The position numbers and the translations under genes were made by a program. 64,000 bases of DNA from Terasakiella sp033100395 (lineage in GTDB: Bacteria; Pseudomonadota; Alphaproteobacteria; Rhodospirillales; Terasakiellaceae), in assembly GCF_033100395.1 (NCBI RefSeq), contig NZ_JAWLVJ010000017.1:1-64000 (forward strand), given 5' to 3'. Shown here in pieces: positions 16,548-24,750 of this stretch. How positions within the stretch are numbered: the first letter of the stretch is position 1; every line of letters starts with the position of its first letter. The notes under the pieces were generated by a model. The model did no database searches. It had not been told where the DNA came from and was given only the letters and a program-made list of their open reading frames with translations.

Positions 16548-16575
16548 TTGCATCCGGACCAGAAATCTGTATATT
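16548..16575 (+). promoter_or_regulatory. Candidate promoter of the rpsF operon
   Basis: TTGCAT at 16548-16553 and TATATT at 16570-16575 are separated by 16 bases, a fair sigma-70-type match. They lie about 110 bases before rpsF and directly upstream of the structured leader. The 300-base gap between the TRAP binding protein and rpsF holds otherwise only AT-rich sequence on its left half. Confidence 0.4.
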
Positions 16576-16594
16576 GCCGCCTTTCAAACTGCCT

Positions 16595-16632
16595 CCTTGC
16601 CGAGTCCGTTGGACTTGGCTATGTCTGCAAGG
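16595..16632 (+). promoter_or_regulatory. Structured rpsF leader, candidate S6:S18 autoregulatory site
   Basis: The outer stem CCTTGC (16595-16600) pairs with GCAAGG (16627-16632). It encloses a seven-pair hairpin (16601-16607 with 16611-16617) on a GTT loop and leaves a nine-base 3' bulge. A two-stem leader with a bulge in front of rpsF-rpsR is where the S6:S18 complex represses its own mRNA in many bacteria. The exact CCG recognition element was not verified. Confidence 0.45.
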
Positions 16633-16686
16633 AACTGTCATTCCGACCTTTTCACAGACTGAGACAATCCATAGGGAGTTAAAACT

Positions 16687-17100
16687 ATGGCGTTTTACGA
16701 AGGCGTATTTATTGCGCGTCAAGACGCTTCGGCTGCCCAAGTTGAGGGTTTGCAAGACACTTTCGCTTCTCTTATTGAAGAGCAAGGCGGTAAGGTCACG
16801 AAGCGTGAATACTGGGGCCTGCGGAACATTGCTTATCGCATGAAGAAAAACCGCAAAGGTCACTATGTCCTGTTTAACATCGATGCACCGTCTAATGCGA
16901 TCAATGAACTTGATCGTCAGCTTCGCCTGAACGAAGACGTTCTGCGTCACCTCGTTGTTCGCGTTGATGAACTCGACGAAGAGCAATCTGTCATGATGCA
17001 AAAAGGTCGCGATCGCGATGACCGTCCGCGTCGTGGTGGTGACCGTGGTGATCGTAACGATCGTCCACAACGTGATGCGAAAAAAGGAGGAGATGAATAA
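16687..17100 (+). CDS. rpsF: 30S ribosomal protein S6
   Basis: S6 binds 16S rRNA together with S18 on the platform of the small subunit. The 137-residue protein has the ferredoxin-like S6 core (1-95, including KREYWGLRNIAYRMKKNRKGHY) and a charged Arg/Asp/Gly-rich tail after about 105, usual in alphaproteobacteria. GGGAG precedes the ATG by six bases. Its stop overlaps the rpsR start (TAATG), so S6 and S18 are coupled. Confidence 0.97.
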   Translation: MAFYEGVFIARQDASAAQVEGLQDTFASLIEEQGGKVTKREYWGLRNIAYRMKKNRKGHYVLFNIDAPSNAINELDRQLRLNEDVLRHLVVRVDELDEEQSVMMQKGRDRDDRPRRGGDRGDRNDRPQRDAKKGGDE

Positions 17101-17333
17101 TGGCTGGTCGTCGTCCATTTTTCCGTCGCCGCAAATCTTGCCCATTCACGGGCGAAGGTGCACCGAAGATCGATTACAAAGATGTGAAACTGCTGTCACG
17201 TTACACATCTGAACGCGGGAAAATCGTCCCAAGCCGTATCACTGCTGTTTCTGCAAAGAAACAACGTGAACTGTCTCGTGCTATCAAACGTGCCCGTTTC
17301 CTGGGCCTGATGCCGTACGTAAGCAGCAACTAA
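17100..17333 (+). CDS. rpsR: 30S ribosomal protein S18
   Basis: S18 is the partner of S6 in the small subunit. The 77 residues contain the conserved FFRRRKSCPF, YKDVKLLSRY, RGKIVPSRITAVSAKKQRELSRAI and RARFLGLMPYV segments (given in parts). It shares one base with rpsF. A hairpin lies between it and the next gene. Confidence 0.97.
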   Translation: MAGRRPFFRRRKSCPFTGEGAPKIDYKDVKLLSRYTSERGKIVPSRITAVSAKKQRELSRAIKRARFLGLMPYVSSN

Positions 17334-17347
17334 GTCTGACTTGGTTT

Positions 17348-17369
17348 ATGGGGTGTTCACGCACCCCAT
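17348..17369 (+). other. Intercistronic hairpin after rpsR
   Basis: ATGGGGTG (17348-17355) and CACCCCAT (17362-17369) form a perfect eight-pair stem with a six-base loop. There is no T-run, and a GGAG ribosome site follows, so it is more likely an mRNA-stabilising or partial attenuation hairpin between rpsR and the DUF2232 gene than a full terminator. Confidence 0.5.
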
Positions 17370-17387
17370 GAATAAGGAGCGTCAAAG

Positions 17388-18359
17388 ATGCAACTCGGTG
17401 AAGACGAAAACCTGCCTTTCGATCTGAAAGTCATTCTCTTTGCCGTGGGAAGCGGTGCACTCAGTGCCATATTGGCTTTATCGCTGATCTCTGGTTCTGG
17501 CCTCGCCGTTATTCTCGCGTATCTTGCACCTTTCCCGCTGTTTTTGGTGGGATTGGGAAACGGGGGCAAACCAGCGGCCATTGCTGCGTTTGCCGGCATT
17601 GCATTTGCCATGCTGATCGGGGGCCTCTATAGCGGAGCCCTTTATGCAGCGATGAATGCCCTGCCAAGCTGGTTGGTTGTCCGACTGGTTCTGACGTCCC
17701 GCACCCTGGAAGGTCGTGAAGAATGGTTTCCAATCGGAAGCGTTCTTGTCACCTTATCAGGATATGGCAGCGCCCTGTTTGTTCTGGCCCTGGCAGTTTT
17801 GCCGGTTGGTGCAGACGGGATTGCACAGATGGTCAAAGACTTTCTGTCCATGGCGTTAAATACCGTAGCCGCTTCGCTTCCGGCGGAGAGAAAGAACGAT
17901 TTCGTCGATACAATGACGCAACTGTTCCCGGCCATGGTTTTGGTGTCCTGGATGTTGATGACCATCATCAATGTTGTTCTGGCACAAGGTGTCCTGACCA
18001 AATCAGGTAAGGCCCTTCGACCATCCCCCCGATATGGGGAGATGACTTTGCCGGATTTTGCCTCCTGGGCCTTCATTGGATGTGCAGCGATCACTGTTTT
18101 GACAGATGGCGATATGGACTATGTCTTTCGCAATCTGACCTTGGTGATGGCACTGCCGTTTCTGGCTTTGGGCCTGACTGTGGTTCACAAGCTGGTGCGA
18201 CTGACACGTTTTTCAGGTGCCTTGTTGGCTGCTTTTTATTTGCTTTTGCTCTTGTCCGTATGGGTCGCTGTACCCGTTATCGGACTTGGATTATTTGAAC
18301 AATGGATCGGTTTGCGTAAGAGATTTCTTGCGCTAACACCATCTCAGGAGAATGACTAA
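17388..18359 (+). CDS. DUF2232 membrane protein of the S18-L9 operon
   Basis: This is a 323-residue integral membrane protein with about eight hydrophobic segments. A gene of this family (DUF2232, related to YybS) lies between rpsR and rplI in many alphaproteobacteria, and this position is its best identifier. No catalytic motif is seen. The function is not established; a membrane or cell-envelope role is likely. A GGAG ribosome site precedes ATG 17388, and its stop overlaps the rplI start (TAATG), coupling it to L9 synthesis. Confidence 0.8.
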   Translation: MQLGEDENLPFDLKVILFAVGSGALSAILALSLISGSGLAVILAYLAPFPLFLVGLGNGGKPAAIAAFAGIAFAMLIGGLYSGALYAAMNALPSWLVVRLVLTSRTLEGREEWFPIGSVLVTLSGYGSALFVLALAVLPVGADGIAQMVKDFLSMALNTVAASLPAERKNDFVDTMTQLFPAMVLVSWMLMTIINVVLAQGVLTKSGKALRPSPRYGEMTLPDFASWAFIGCAAITVLTDGDMDYVFRNLTLVMALPFLALGLTVVHKLVRLTRFSGALLAAFYLLLLLSVWVAVPVIGLGLFEQWIGLRKRFLALTPSQEND

Positions 18360-18958
18360 TGCAAGTTATCCTACTTGAACGCGTGGAAAAACTGGGCCAG
18401 ATGGGTGACCTCGTCAACGTCAAGCCTGGCTACGCACGTAACTATCTGCTGCCGCAGAAAAAAGCGATGCGCGCTTCTAAAGAAAACGTAGCTTTCTTTG
18501 AAGCACAAAAAGTACAATTGGAAGCCGCTAACCTTAAAGCCAAAGAAGAAGCAGAAGCTGTTGCAGCTAAGCTTGACGGCCTGAAGGTTGCTATCATCCG
18601 CCAGGCTGGTGACATGGGTCAGCTTTACGGTTCTGTATCTACACGCGATATCGCTGATGCAGCTACTGAAGCTGGTTTCACCATCTCTCGTCAGCAAGTT
18701 AACCTTGACCGTGCACTGAAAACAATCGGTCTGCACGACGTAGCGGTTAAACTTCACCCCGAAGTGTCTGTAACTGTTGTTGCAAACATTGCTCGTACTG
18801 AAGAAGAAGCACAAATCCAGGCCGAAACCGGCGCTGCTTTGGTTGCTTCTGAAGAAGACGAAGCAGAGGTTGAAGAAGTTGTTGAGGAAGCTACTGAAGA
18901 AGCAGCAGAAGAAGCTGCAACTGAAGAAGCTCCGGCAGAAGAAGAAGCGTCTGAATAA
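18359..18958 (+). CDS. rplI: 50S ribosomal protein L9 with long acidic tail
   Basis: L9 binds 23S rRNA near the L1 stalk. The first about 150 residues are canonical (MQVILLERVEKLGQMGDLV, then NYLLPQKKAMRAS, and the C-terminal domain ending near VVANIARTEEEA). Residues about 165-199 form an extra tail made almost wholly of Glu, Ala, Val and Thr. Typical L9 has about 148 residues, so some 50 are added. Codon use does not change at the junction, so the tail is probably real rather than a frameshift. A terminator follows. Confidence 0.96.
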   Translation: MQVILLERVEKLGQMGDLVNVKPGYARNYLLPQKKAMRASKENVAFFEAQKVQLEAANLKAKEEAEAVAAKLDGLKVAIIRQAGDMGQLYGSVSTRDIADAATEAGFTISRQQVNLDRALKTIGLHDVAVKLHPEVSVTVVANIARTEEEAQIQAETGAALVASEEDEAEVEEVVEEATEEAAEEAATEEAPAEEEASE

Positions 18959-18980
18959 GACTCTTTTGCTTCAATCGAAT

Positions 18981-19021
18981 AAAAAAGGCGCACCCTGTGT
19001 TTTTACGGGTGCGCCTTTTTT
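18981..19021 (+). terminator. Terminator of the rpsF-rplI operon
   Basis: AAAAAAGGCGCACCC (18981-18995) pairs perfectly with GGGTGCGCCTTTTTT (19007-19021) around an 11-base loop. The A and T runs on both sides make it strong and potentially bidirectional. Confidence 0.92.
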
Positions 19022-19204
19022 ATTTTGCTGGCATAGTCTTACAAACATTCTACATAACGATACTATTACGGGTAATTTCAGGCAAAGTCACCCATTTCTA
19101 ATTTAATAACACTTGCCTTTATTTGTCAGACACATACCATAAACTCCCTAAAATATTTCCAAGGGAGGCATCACCAAGGTGCCCAGCCCAAACGGGGGAT
19201 TAGT

Positions 19205-19747
19205 ATGCAAACTAAAAAACACAGAAAACTAAAAGTCACCAGACGGCATGTGGTCGCGGGATTGGCATCCCTGCCCTTCATGGCGTCTTTTAAACCCACC
19301 TTTGCCCTGGCAGGCACGCCAGAGCCGGACAAATTTATTTATGCCTCTTCCATTTTGTGTGGCATCAAAATGGACAAGTCATATATCCAGCTGAGCAATC
19401 TGGTCTGGGCAGCCATTACCAACAACGACACTGAAAAAGATCATCGCGAGTGGCATCGACTGATCGACCGTGTCGCAAAACTTCCCGCAAGCGCGACCAG
19501 CAAAGACATCAAACGCGCCATCCGTCCGTTGGGGCGTCGCGTCTTTAAAAAAGCACAACTGCTCGCAAAAGTCTGGTACACGGGCCGGATCGCAATCCGC
19601 CCCGTCACCCCAAAAGACCAGTTCCCATTCAAGGTCATCAGTTACGATGACGCGTTGGTCTGGATTGCCTGTGATTTCACCAAACCACCTGTGACCTGTG
19701 GTGGTCACTTCGGCTATTGGCAGCATCCATTCACAGGGAGGGTTTAA
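19205..19747 (+). CDS. Tat-exported small subunit of a membrane-bound sugar/alcohol dehydrogenase-type complex
   Basis: This 180-residue protein has a twin-arginine-like signal (KVTRRHVVAGLASLP, about 9-23) followed by a small helical domain. It resembles the small subunit of FAD-dependent fructose, sorbitol and glucose dehydrogenases (gluconate 2-dehydrogenase subunit 3 type). In those complexes the small subunit carries the Tat signal that exports the flavoprotein with it. That fits here, because the next gene, a GMC flavoprotein one base downstream, has no signal of its own. Similarity is by architecture and position; sequence identity could not be measured. Confidence 0.7.
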   Translation: MQTKKHRKLKVTRRHVVAGLASLPFMASFKPTFALAGTPEPDKFIYASSILCGIKMDKSYIQLSNLVWAAITNNDTEKDHREWHRLIDRVAKLPASATSKDIKRAIRPLGRRVFKKAQLLAKVWYTGRIAIRPVTPKDQFPFKVISYDDALVWIACDFTKPPVTCGGHFGYWQHPFTGRV

Positions 19748-19748
19748 A

Positions 19749-21500
19749 ATGTTTTATGATAAAGAAACATACAAAGAAGAACATACAACAGAAATCGAAT
19801 CGGACGTGGTCATCATCGGGGCTGGCCTGTTTGGTGGCTTGATGGCAACCAAGCTGGCAGAGGCCGATATCTCGGTCGCGATGATCGATTCCGGGCCTGT
19901 GGTGGATCGAACAGACTCCATCATCCGTTTTAAGGAAAGCCCGCGAAAAGATGGCAACTCACCTTACAAAAAGGAAAAGTACGCCCCGATCCCACCAGAA
20001 CCGGATCCATTTGAATATTACGTTCAGCCTAAGAAAGACATCAAAGATCCGTTAAAACAGGTCGAATTCGGCGCCCTTTATCTGCGTAATGTGGGCGGCA
20101 CATCCTGGCACTTTACGGGCCATGCGGAACGTATGTATCCGGAAGACTTTGAACTGAAAACCGCCTATGGGCGCGGTGAAAACTGGCCAATTTCCTACAA
20201 TCTGCTGGAACCATATTACCGCCAGGTGGAAGAAGAATGGGGCGTGTCCGGGAATGACGAAGTCGTTGCCCCGACCAAACACCCCTACCCGCTACCATAT
20301 ACGCCCCTGACATATCTGGATCAGCAGGTAAATGTGGCAGCAGAAAAGCTGGGCGATTCCATTGGCCCCATGCCACACTGTCGCAACTCTGTTCCTTATG
20401 ATGGGCGTCCGCAATGTTGCGGCAATGCCAGCTGTCGTTTCATCTGTCCAGTTGGGGCAAAATATGATGGCAGCGTCAATGTGTTCAAGGCCGTAGGCAA
20501 GGGCGCAAAGCTCTTTTCCAACCACGTCGTCTATCACATCGAAGTGGGTGATGATCAACAAATTGACCATATCAAGTTCAAAAACTTCACCGATCCGGAC
20601 AATCCGGTTGAAGGTGTGGCACGTGCTAAAATTTTCATTCTGGCGGCCCATGGGATTGAAAGCCCACGTTTGCTCTTGATGTCCAAGAACAAAAATGCGC
20701 CAAATGGTGTTGCGAACTCCAGTGATCAGGTGGGTCGTAACCTCATGAGCATGGTGGGCATCAACATGTGGGGCTATTCGCCTGAACCTGTCTATCCATT
20801 CCGCGGCCCGGTTAATGCAACCGGTGCCTTCTGGCAGTTGCGCAACGGTGAATTCCGAAAAGATTTTGCCTCTATCGCAACCATCATCATCAATGGCGGG
20901 TTTGATCCAACCAATGCTCCGCTGGATGAAGCAGATATGGCTGTAGACAAAGACGAACTGTTCGGTCCGGAACTGCGCGAACGCGTTTATACAAATACGG
21001 CTGCGCAAGTCTATTTCGACAATTCCGTCGAGGTGCTGCCTGATCCTGAAAACCGCATCACGCTGGACTATGACAAGCTGGATTACAACGGCATGCCGCG
21101 ACCCAAGATCGAATATAAGATCGACGAATATACGGTCGAAGGGGTCTATGTATCCTGGAAGCGGGGCTGGGATGTTCTGCGTGCCATGGGCTGTACGTCT
21201 GATAAACCGGGCGGCAAACCATTGCAGAAGCCAACCCGTAAAGTCTTTGACGAGTATGTAAAGAAAAACGGGATCAAAAGTGGCGCAGCCATGATTGCCG
21301 GGACAACCCGCATGGGGATTGATCCGGGATCATCCGTGGTCGATACCTACTGTCGCAGTCATGATCATGACAACCTCTTCATCGTCGGCACGGGCACCTA
21401 TGTCACCAGTGGATCGGTTTCACCGTCCCTGACAGCCGCTGCCATCAGCATCCGATCAGCTGAACATATCGTTTATACGCTCAAAGGGAATGAGGGGTAA
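19749..21500 (+). CDS. GMC-family flavoprotein with [3Fe-4S]-type cysteine motif
   Basis: This is a 583-residue large subunit. The FAD loop is VVIIGAGLFGG (20-30). Cys223, Cys224, Cys229 and Cys233 reproduce the CC-x4-C-x3-C spacing that holds a [3Fe-4S] cluster in Burkholderia cepacia glucose dehydrogenase (212, 213, 218, 222). Against that enzyme, as recalled, the catalytic His476 aligns with Met515 (MIAGTTRMG) and Asn519 with Ser558 (SVSPSLT). Both proton-abstracting residues therefore look lost, and the substrate or reaction may differ. It has no signal peptide and is probably exported with the Tat-tagged small subunit. ATG 19749 follows GGGAGG. The stop is five bases before the multicopper oxidase gene. 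Confidence 0.85.
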   Translation: MFYDKETYKEEHTTEIESDVVIIGAGLFGGLMATKLAEADISVAMIDSGPVVDRTDSIIRFKESPRKDGNSPYKKEKYAPIPPEPDPFEYYVQPKKDIKDPLKQVEFGALYLRNVGGTSWHFTGHAERMYPEDFELKTAYGRGENWPISYNLLEPYYRQVEEEWGVSGNDEVVAPTKHPYPLPYTPLTYLDQQVNVAAEKLGDSIGPMPHCRNSVPYDGRPQCCGNASCRFICPVGAKYDGSVNVFKAVGKGAKLFSNHVVYHIEVGDDQQIDHIKFKNFTDPDNPVEGVARAKIFILAAHGIESPRLLLMSKNKNAPNGVANSSDQVGRNLMSMVGINMWGYSPEPVYPFRGPVNATGAFWQLRNGEFRKDFASIATIIINGGFDPTNAPLDEADMAVDKDELFGPELRERVYTNTAAQVYFDNSVEVLPDPENRITLDYDKLDYNGMPRPKIEYKIDEYTVEGVYVSWKRGWDVLRAMGCTSDKPGGKPLQKPTRKVFDEYVKKNGIKSGAAMIAGTTRMGIDPGSSVVDTYCRSHDHDNLFIVGTGTYVTSGSVSPSLTAAAISIRSAEHIVYTLKGNEG

Positions 21501-21505
21501 GGACC

Positions 21506-23005
21506 ATGACAAAAGATAAAAAAGACTTTATGAACATGCCCCGACGCCAGTTCCTGCAAACGGTTGGCGGGGCTGGTGCAACGGCATTTGGGCTTGGGGC
21601 CTGTGCCATTCCACCCGGTTTCCATCTGGGCGGCGAAGATTTAAAACAGCCTCCTGTTGAAACCTCCCATGACGGCCTTTTAGACACGCAAGTTTCAGCC
21701 CAATACGGAAACTTCTTCTTAGGCGGACAGCCTGTTCACCTGCGCTGTTATAATGGCAATCCGGTAGGCAACACGCTCGATTTCCGTGGGGGTGATACGG
21801 TACGTCTGAAACTGACCAACAACATGCCTTTTATTGGCGATTTTGATTTGTGTACGGACAAGTATGAACCTGAAAACACACCACGTGGGTTCAACATCAC
21901 CAACATGCATGTCCATGGGCTGCATGTGTCACCCAAACAGCCATCGGATGATATTCTGATCTGGATCGACAATGGCGATTCCTACCAATACGAATATCAA
22001 ATCCCGCCAAACCATCCACCAGGCACTTATTTCTATCACGCCCACGTCCATGGTTCGACCGCCATTCAGGTGGCCAGTGGCATGGCAGGCTGTATGATCG
22101 TGCGCGGTGACCTGGATGATATCCCGGCCATCAAGGCAGCCAAAGAACAGGTCATGATGATCCAGACCCAACGCTTTGGTGATGATGGCACATGCGAAAG
22201 TTTTGGACTACTGAACAATGGGGACATGACCTATATCAACGGTCAGCTCAACCCCACTATCCGCATCAAGAAAGGCGAAGTCCAGCGATGGCGTCTGGTT
22301 AATGCCAGCCACATGGTGCCCTTTGATCTCAGCATCCAGACCTATCGTTACACCACCCAAAACCCGATGACCTTGATCGGGCGTGACGGTAACCCACTGA
22401 CACATACCAAGGAAGTGGACTACCTGCGCATGGTGCCGGGTAACCGCGCCGATGTTCTGGTCAAAGGGTTTGATCCAGGGACATACTTCCTGTCCGGCGG
22501 GGATAATATGGGAACAATTGCCACCATCATCGTGGAAGAAGAATCGGTTCCTGACATGACGCTTTATGCAGGCCCGCTTCCCCAGCCACCGGAACTGGCC
22601 CCGATCCCTGAATCCGAAGTCACCTTTGGACGTCGCATCGAATTTGGTTTTGCCTATGGCAACCAGCCAAAATTCACCATCAATGATGTGCCGTTTTCCT
22701 GTGAAGATGACTGGAAAATTCCACTGAACGCGGTGGAAGAATGGGAAGTCTATAACCATACAGCCTACCCGCATCCGTTCCACATCCATGTCAACCCATT
22801 CCAGGTTGTCTCAGGTGGTTATGTGGATCCGGGCACCTGGATGGACACCCTTGAATTCCCCGCATTTGAACGGATTAAGTTCCGAACACGCTTCCTGGAT
22901 TTCACAGGTGAATTCGTCTTCCACTGCCACAACCTCATGCATGAAGATATGGGCATGATGCAGGCCGTGACAGTGTTTGATCCGAAACATCCGGATAAAG
23001 CCTAA
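21506..23005 (+). CDS. Multicopper oxidase, Tat-exported
   Basis: This is a 499-residue laccase-type oxidase that reduces O2 to water at a trinuclear copper site. Copper ligands are all present: HVHGLH (135-140), HAHVH (178-182), HPFHIH near 420-ish, and HCHNLMHEDMGM (473-484), with Met484 as the likely type-1 axial ligand. The N-terminus has a twin-arginine motif (PRRQFLQ, 12-18) and GLGAC, which could act as a lipobox (Cys33). AAGGA precedes ATG 21506. Operon position after a GMC dehydrogenase-type pair that lacks a cytochrome subunit suggests electron transfer from flavoprotein to oxidase. That link is inference; CueO-like copper detoxification is the main alternative. Confidence 0.9.
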   Translation: MTKDKKDFMNMPRRQFLQTVGGAGATAFGLGACAIPPGFHLGGEDLKQPPVETSHDGLLDTQVSAQYGNFFLGGQPVHLRCYNGNPVGNTLDFRGGDTVRLKLTNNMPFIGDFDLCTDKYEPENTPRGFNITNMHVHGLHVSPKQPSDDILIWIDNGDSYQYEYQIPPNHPPGTYFYHAHVHGSTAIQVASGMAGCMIVRGDLDDIPAIKAAKEQVMMIQTQRFGDDGTCESFGLLNNGDMTYINGQLNPTIRIKKGEVQRWRLVNASHMVPFDLSIQTYRYTTQNPMTLIGRDGNPLTHTKEVDYLRMVPGNRADVLVKGFDPGTYFLSGGDNMGTIATIIVEEESVPDMTLYAGPLPQPPELAPIPESEVTFGRRIEFGFAYGNQPKFTINDVPFSCEDDWKIPLNAVEEWEVYNHTAYPHPFHIHVNPFQVVSGGYVDPGTWMDTLEFPAFERIKFRTRFLDFTGEFVFHCHNLMHEDMGMMQAVTVFDPKHPDKA

Positions 23006-23009
23006 ATTA

Positions 23010-23074
23010 TCATGGTGGGATGAATGACAAAAATGTTCCCATTGGGGTCATTCATGTTATAAATCCCACCATGA
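23010..23074. repeat. Long interrupted inverted repeat at the oxidase/dnaB junction
   Basis: TCATGGTGGGA plus TGAATGAC (23010-23028) pair with GTCATTCA (23047-23054) and TCCCACCATGA (23064-23074), interrupted by a nine-base bulge on the right side. The right arm ends on the likely dnaB start codon (23071). It could be a Rho-independent-like barrier without T-run, an mRNA-stability element, or a structure that occludes dnaB translation. Confidence 0.65.
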
Positions 23075-24750
23075 CACATTCTGACGACGATATCCCGTTT
23101 GGCGGGGATGATGAACCGCCACTCGCCAACCCTGATGACTATGCAGCAGGCCCTGATGATATGGGACCACCTGACGATATCCCTATGCCTGAGGCTGAAC
23201 TTGTGGATGCTGAAATCGTCGTTCCAGATCAAGAAGGTGAGGCACAGCCGCCAGCAAGCGCAACCGACTGGTTGCCTGCAAAATCATCGATATCCAGCAA
23301 GGAACTGGAAGGTTTCCGCACGCCGCCCTGCAACTTCGAAGCGGAAAAAGCCCTGCTGGGTGCCTTGATGGCCAACAACAAGGCCTATGATAAAGTTTCA
23401 GAATTCCTGCGCCCTGAACATTTTGCGGACCCGATCCACACCAAGGTATTTGCCGCCTGCATTGCCCTGATGGAACGCGGGCAGATCGCAGACCCGATCA
23501 CCTTGTCCAACTTCTTTGATCGCGACCAGCAACTTTCAGAAATCGGTGGTAACCAGTATCTGGTGGAACTGGCAGCAAGCGCCGTCACCATCATCAACGC
23601 GTCTGAATATGGCCGTATTATTTACGACCTTTATATCAAACGTGAACTGATCCATCTGGGTACAGAAATGGTCAATAGCGCCCATAGTGGCGAGATCGAA
23701 GCCACCGCCCTTGATCAAATTCAGTCGGCGGAACAATCGCTCTTTAACTTGGCTTCCATGGGGGAAGTTGAAGGTGGATTTATCAGTTTCCGCGAATCTC
23801 TGACCGAAGCCATCCATCAGGCCCAGATCGCCCACCAGCGCGGCGGTGGTCTTGCGGGTGTGACGACGGGCCTTCGCGACCTCGACAAGGCCCTTGGCGG
23901 TCTGCACCGTTCTGACCTTTTGATCCTTGCGGGTCGTCCGTCCATGGGGAAGACGGCGCTTGTAACCTGTATTGCCTATAACGCAGCCTACGCACATAAA
24001 CGATCCCACGGTAAAGAAGGCGGCGTTGTCGGTTTCTTCTCCCTGGAGATGTCAGCCGAACAGCTGGCGGGTCGTATTCTGTCGCAAGCTTGTGCGGTCA
24101 ATTCCTCTGCCATGCGGAAAGGGGAAATGTCCAATGAAGAGTTTGAACGTACCATCGCAGCGTCCCAAGAACTGCTGGATACCCCGCTTTATATTGATGA
24201 TACACCGGGTCTAACCATTTCTGCCCTTCGCACACGCGCACGCCGCCTGAAACGTCAGCATGGTCTTGACCTGATCATCATTGACTATCTGCAACTGGTA
24301 CAAGGTAGTGCAGAAACCAAGAACAACCGTGTAAACGAAATCTCGGAAATTACCCGTGGCATGAAAATGCTGGCCAAAGAACTGGACGTTCCCGTCATCG
24401 CGCTGTCCCAGCTGTCACGTGCGGTGGAACAACGTGAAGACAAACGCCCGCAACTGGCTGACCTTCGTGAATCCGGATCGATTGAGCAGGATGCCGACGT
24501 GGTGATGTTCATCTATCGTGAATTCTATTATCTTGACCGGACCGAACCGACCAAGCGTGAAAGCGAAGGCGACGATAAATTTGCCGAACGTTACCAGCAA
24601 TGGGAACAACGCTGCGAAGAAATGGTCAACCGATCCGAAGTGGTGATCGGTAAACAGCGTCACGGCCCACTAGCCAACATTCCGCTGTTCTTCCGGGGTG
24701 AGTTCACCCAATTCGGCGATCTGGATGAAGAACATGTCCCCGACTATTGA
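23071..24750 (+). CDS. dnaB: Replicative DNA helicase DnaB
   Basis: This is the hexameric helicase that unwinds the fork. An acidic, Asp/Pro-rich N-terminal extension (1-75) precedes the DnaB N-domain (about 80-190) and the RecA-like motor with Walker A GRPSMGKT (288-295), Walker B LIIIDYLQLV, LSQLSRAVEQR and the arginine-finger region RHGP. The start is uncertain. ATG 23071 lies in the 3' arm of the inverted repeat, and ATG 23020 would add 17 residues encoded by that hairpin; neither has a good ribosome site. No intein is present. The extension is longer than usual for a roughly 500-residue DnaB. Confidence 0.94.
   Translation: MTHSDDDIPFGGDDEPPLANPDDYAAGPDDMGPPDDIPMPEAELVDAEIVVPDQEGEAQPPASATDWLPAKSSISSKELEGFRTPPCNFEAEKALLGALMANNKAYDKVSEFLRPEHFADPIHTKVFAACIALMERGQIADPITLSNFFDRDQQLSEIGGNQYLVELAASAVTIINASEYGRIIYDLYIKRELIHLGTEMVNSAHSGEIEATALDQIQSAEQSLFNLASMGEVEGGFISFRESLTEAIHQAQIAHQRGGGLAGVTTGLRDLDKALGGLHRSDLLILAGRPSMGKTALVTCIAYNAAYAHKRSHGKEGGVVGFFSLEMSAEQLAGRILSQACAVNSSAMRKGEMSNEEFERTIAASQELLDTPLYIDDTPGLTISALRTRARRLKRQHGLDLIIIDYLQLVQGSAETKNNRVNEISEITRGMKMLAKELDVPVIALSQLSRAVEQREDKRPQLADLRESGSIEQDADVVMFIYREFYYLDRTEPTKRESEGDDKFAERYQQWEQRCEEMVNRSEVVIGKQRHGPLANIPLFFRGEFTQFGDLDEEHVPDY

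Noticed and set aside
18820..18958. Frameshift as the source of the L9 tail
   Set aside because: The tail stays in frame with the usual codon use and ends before a perfect terminator.
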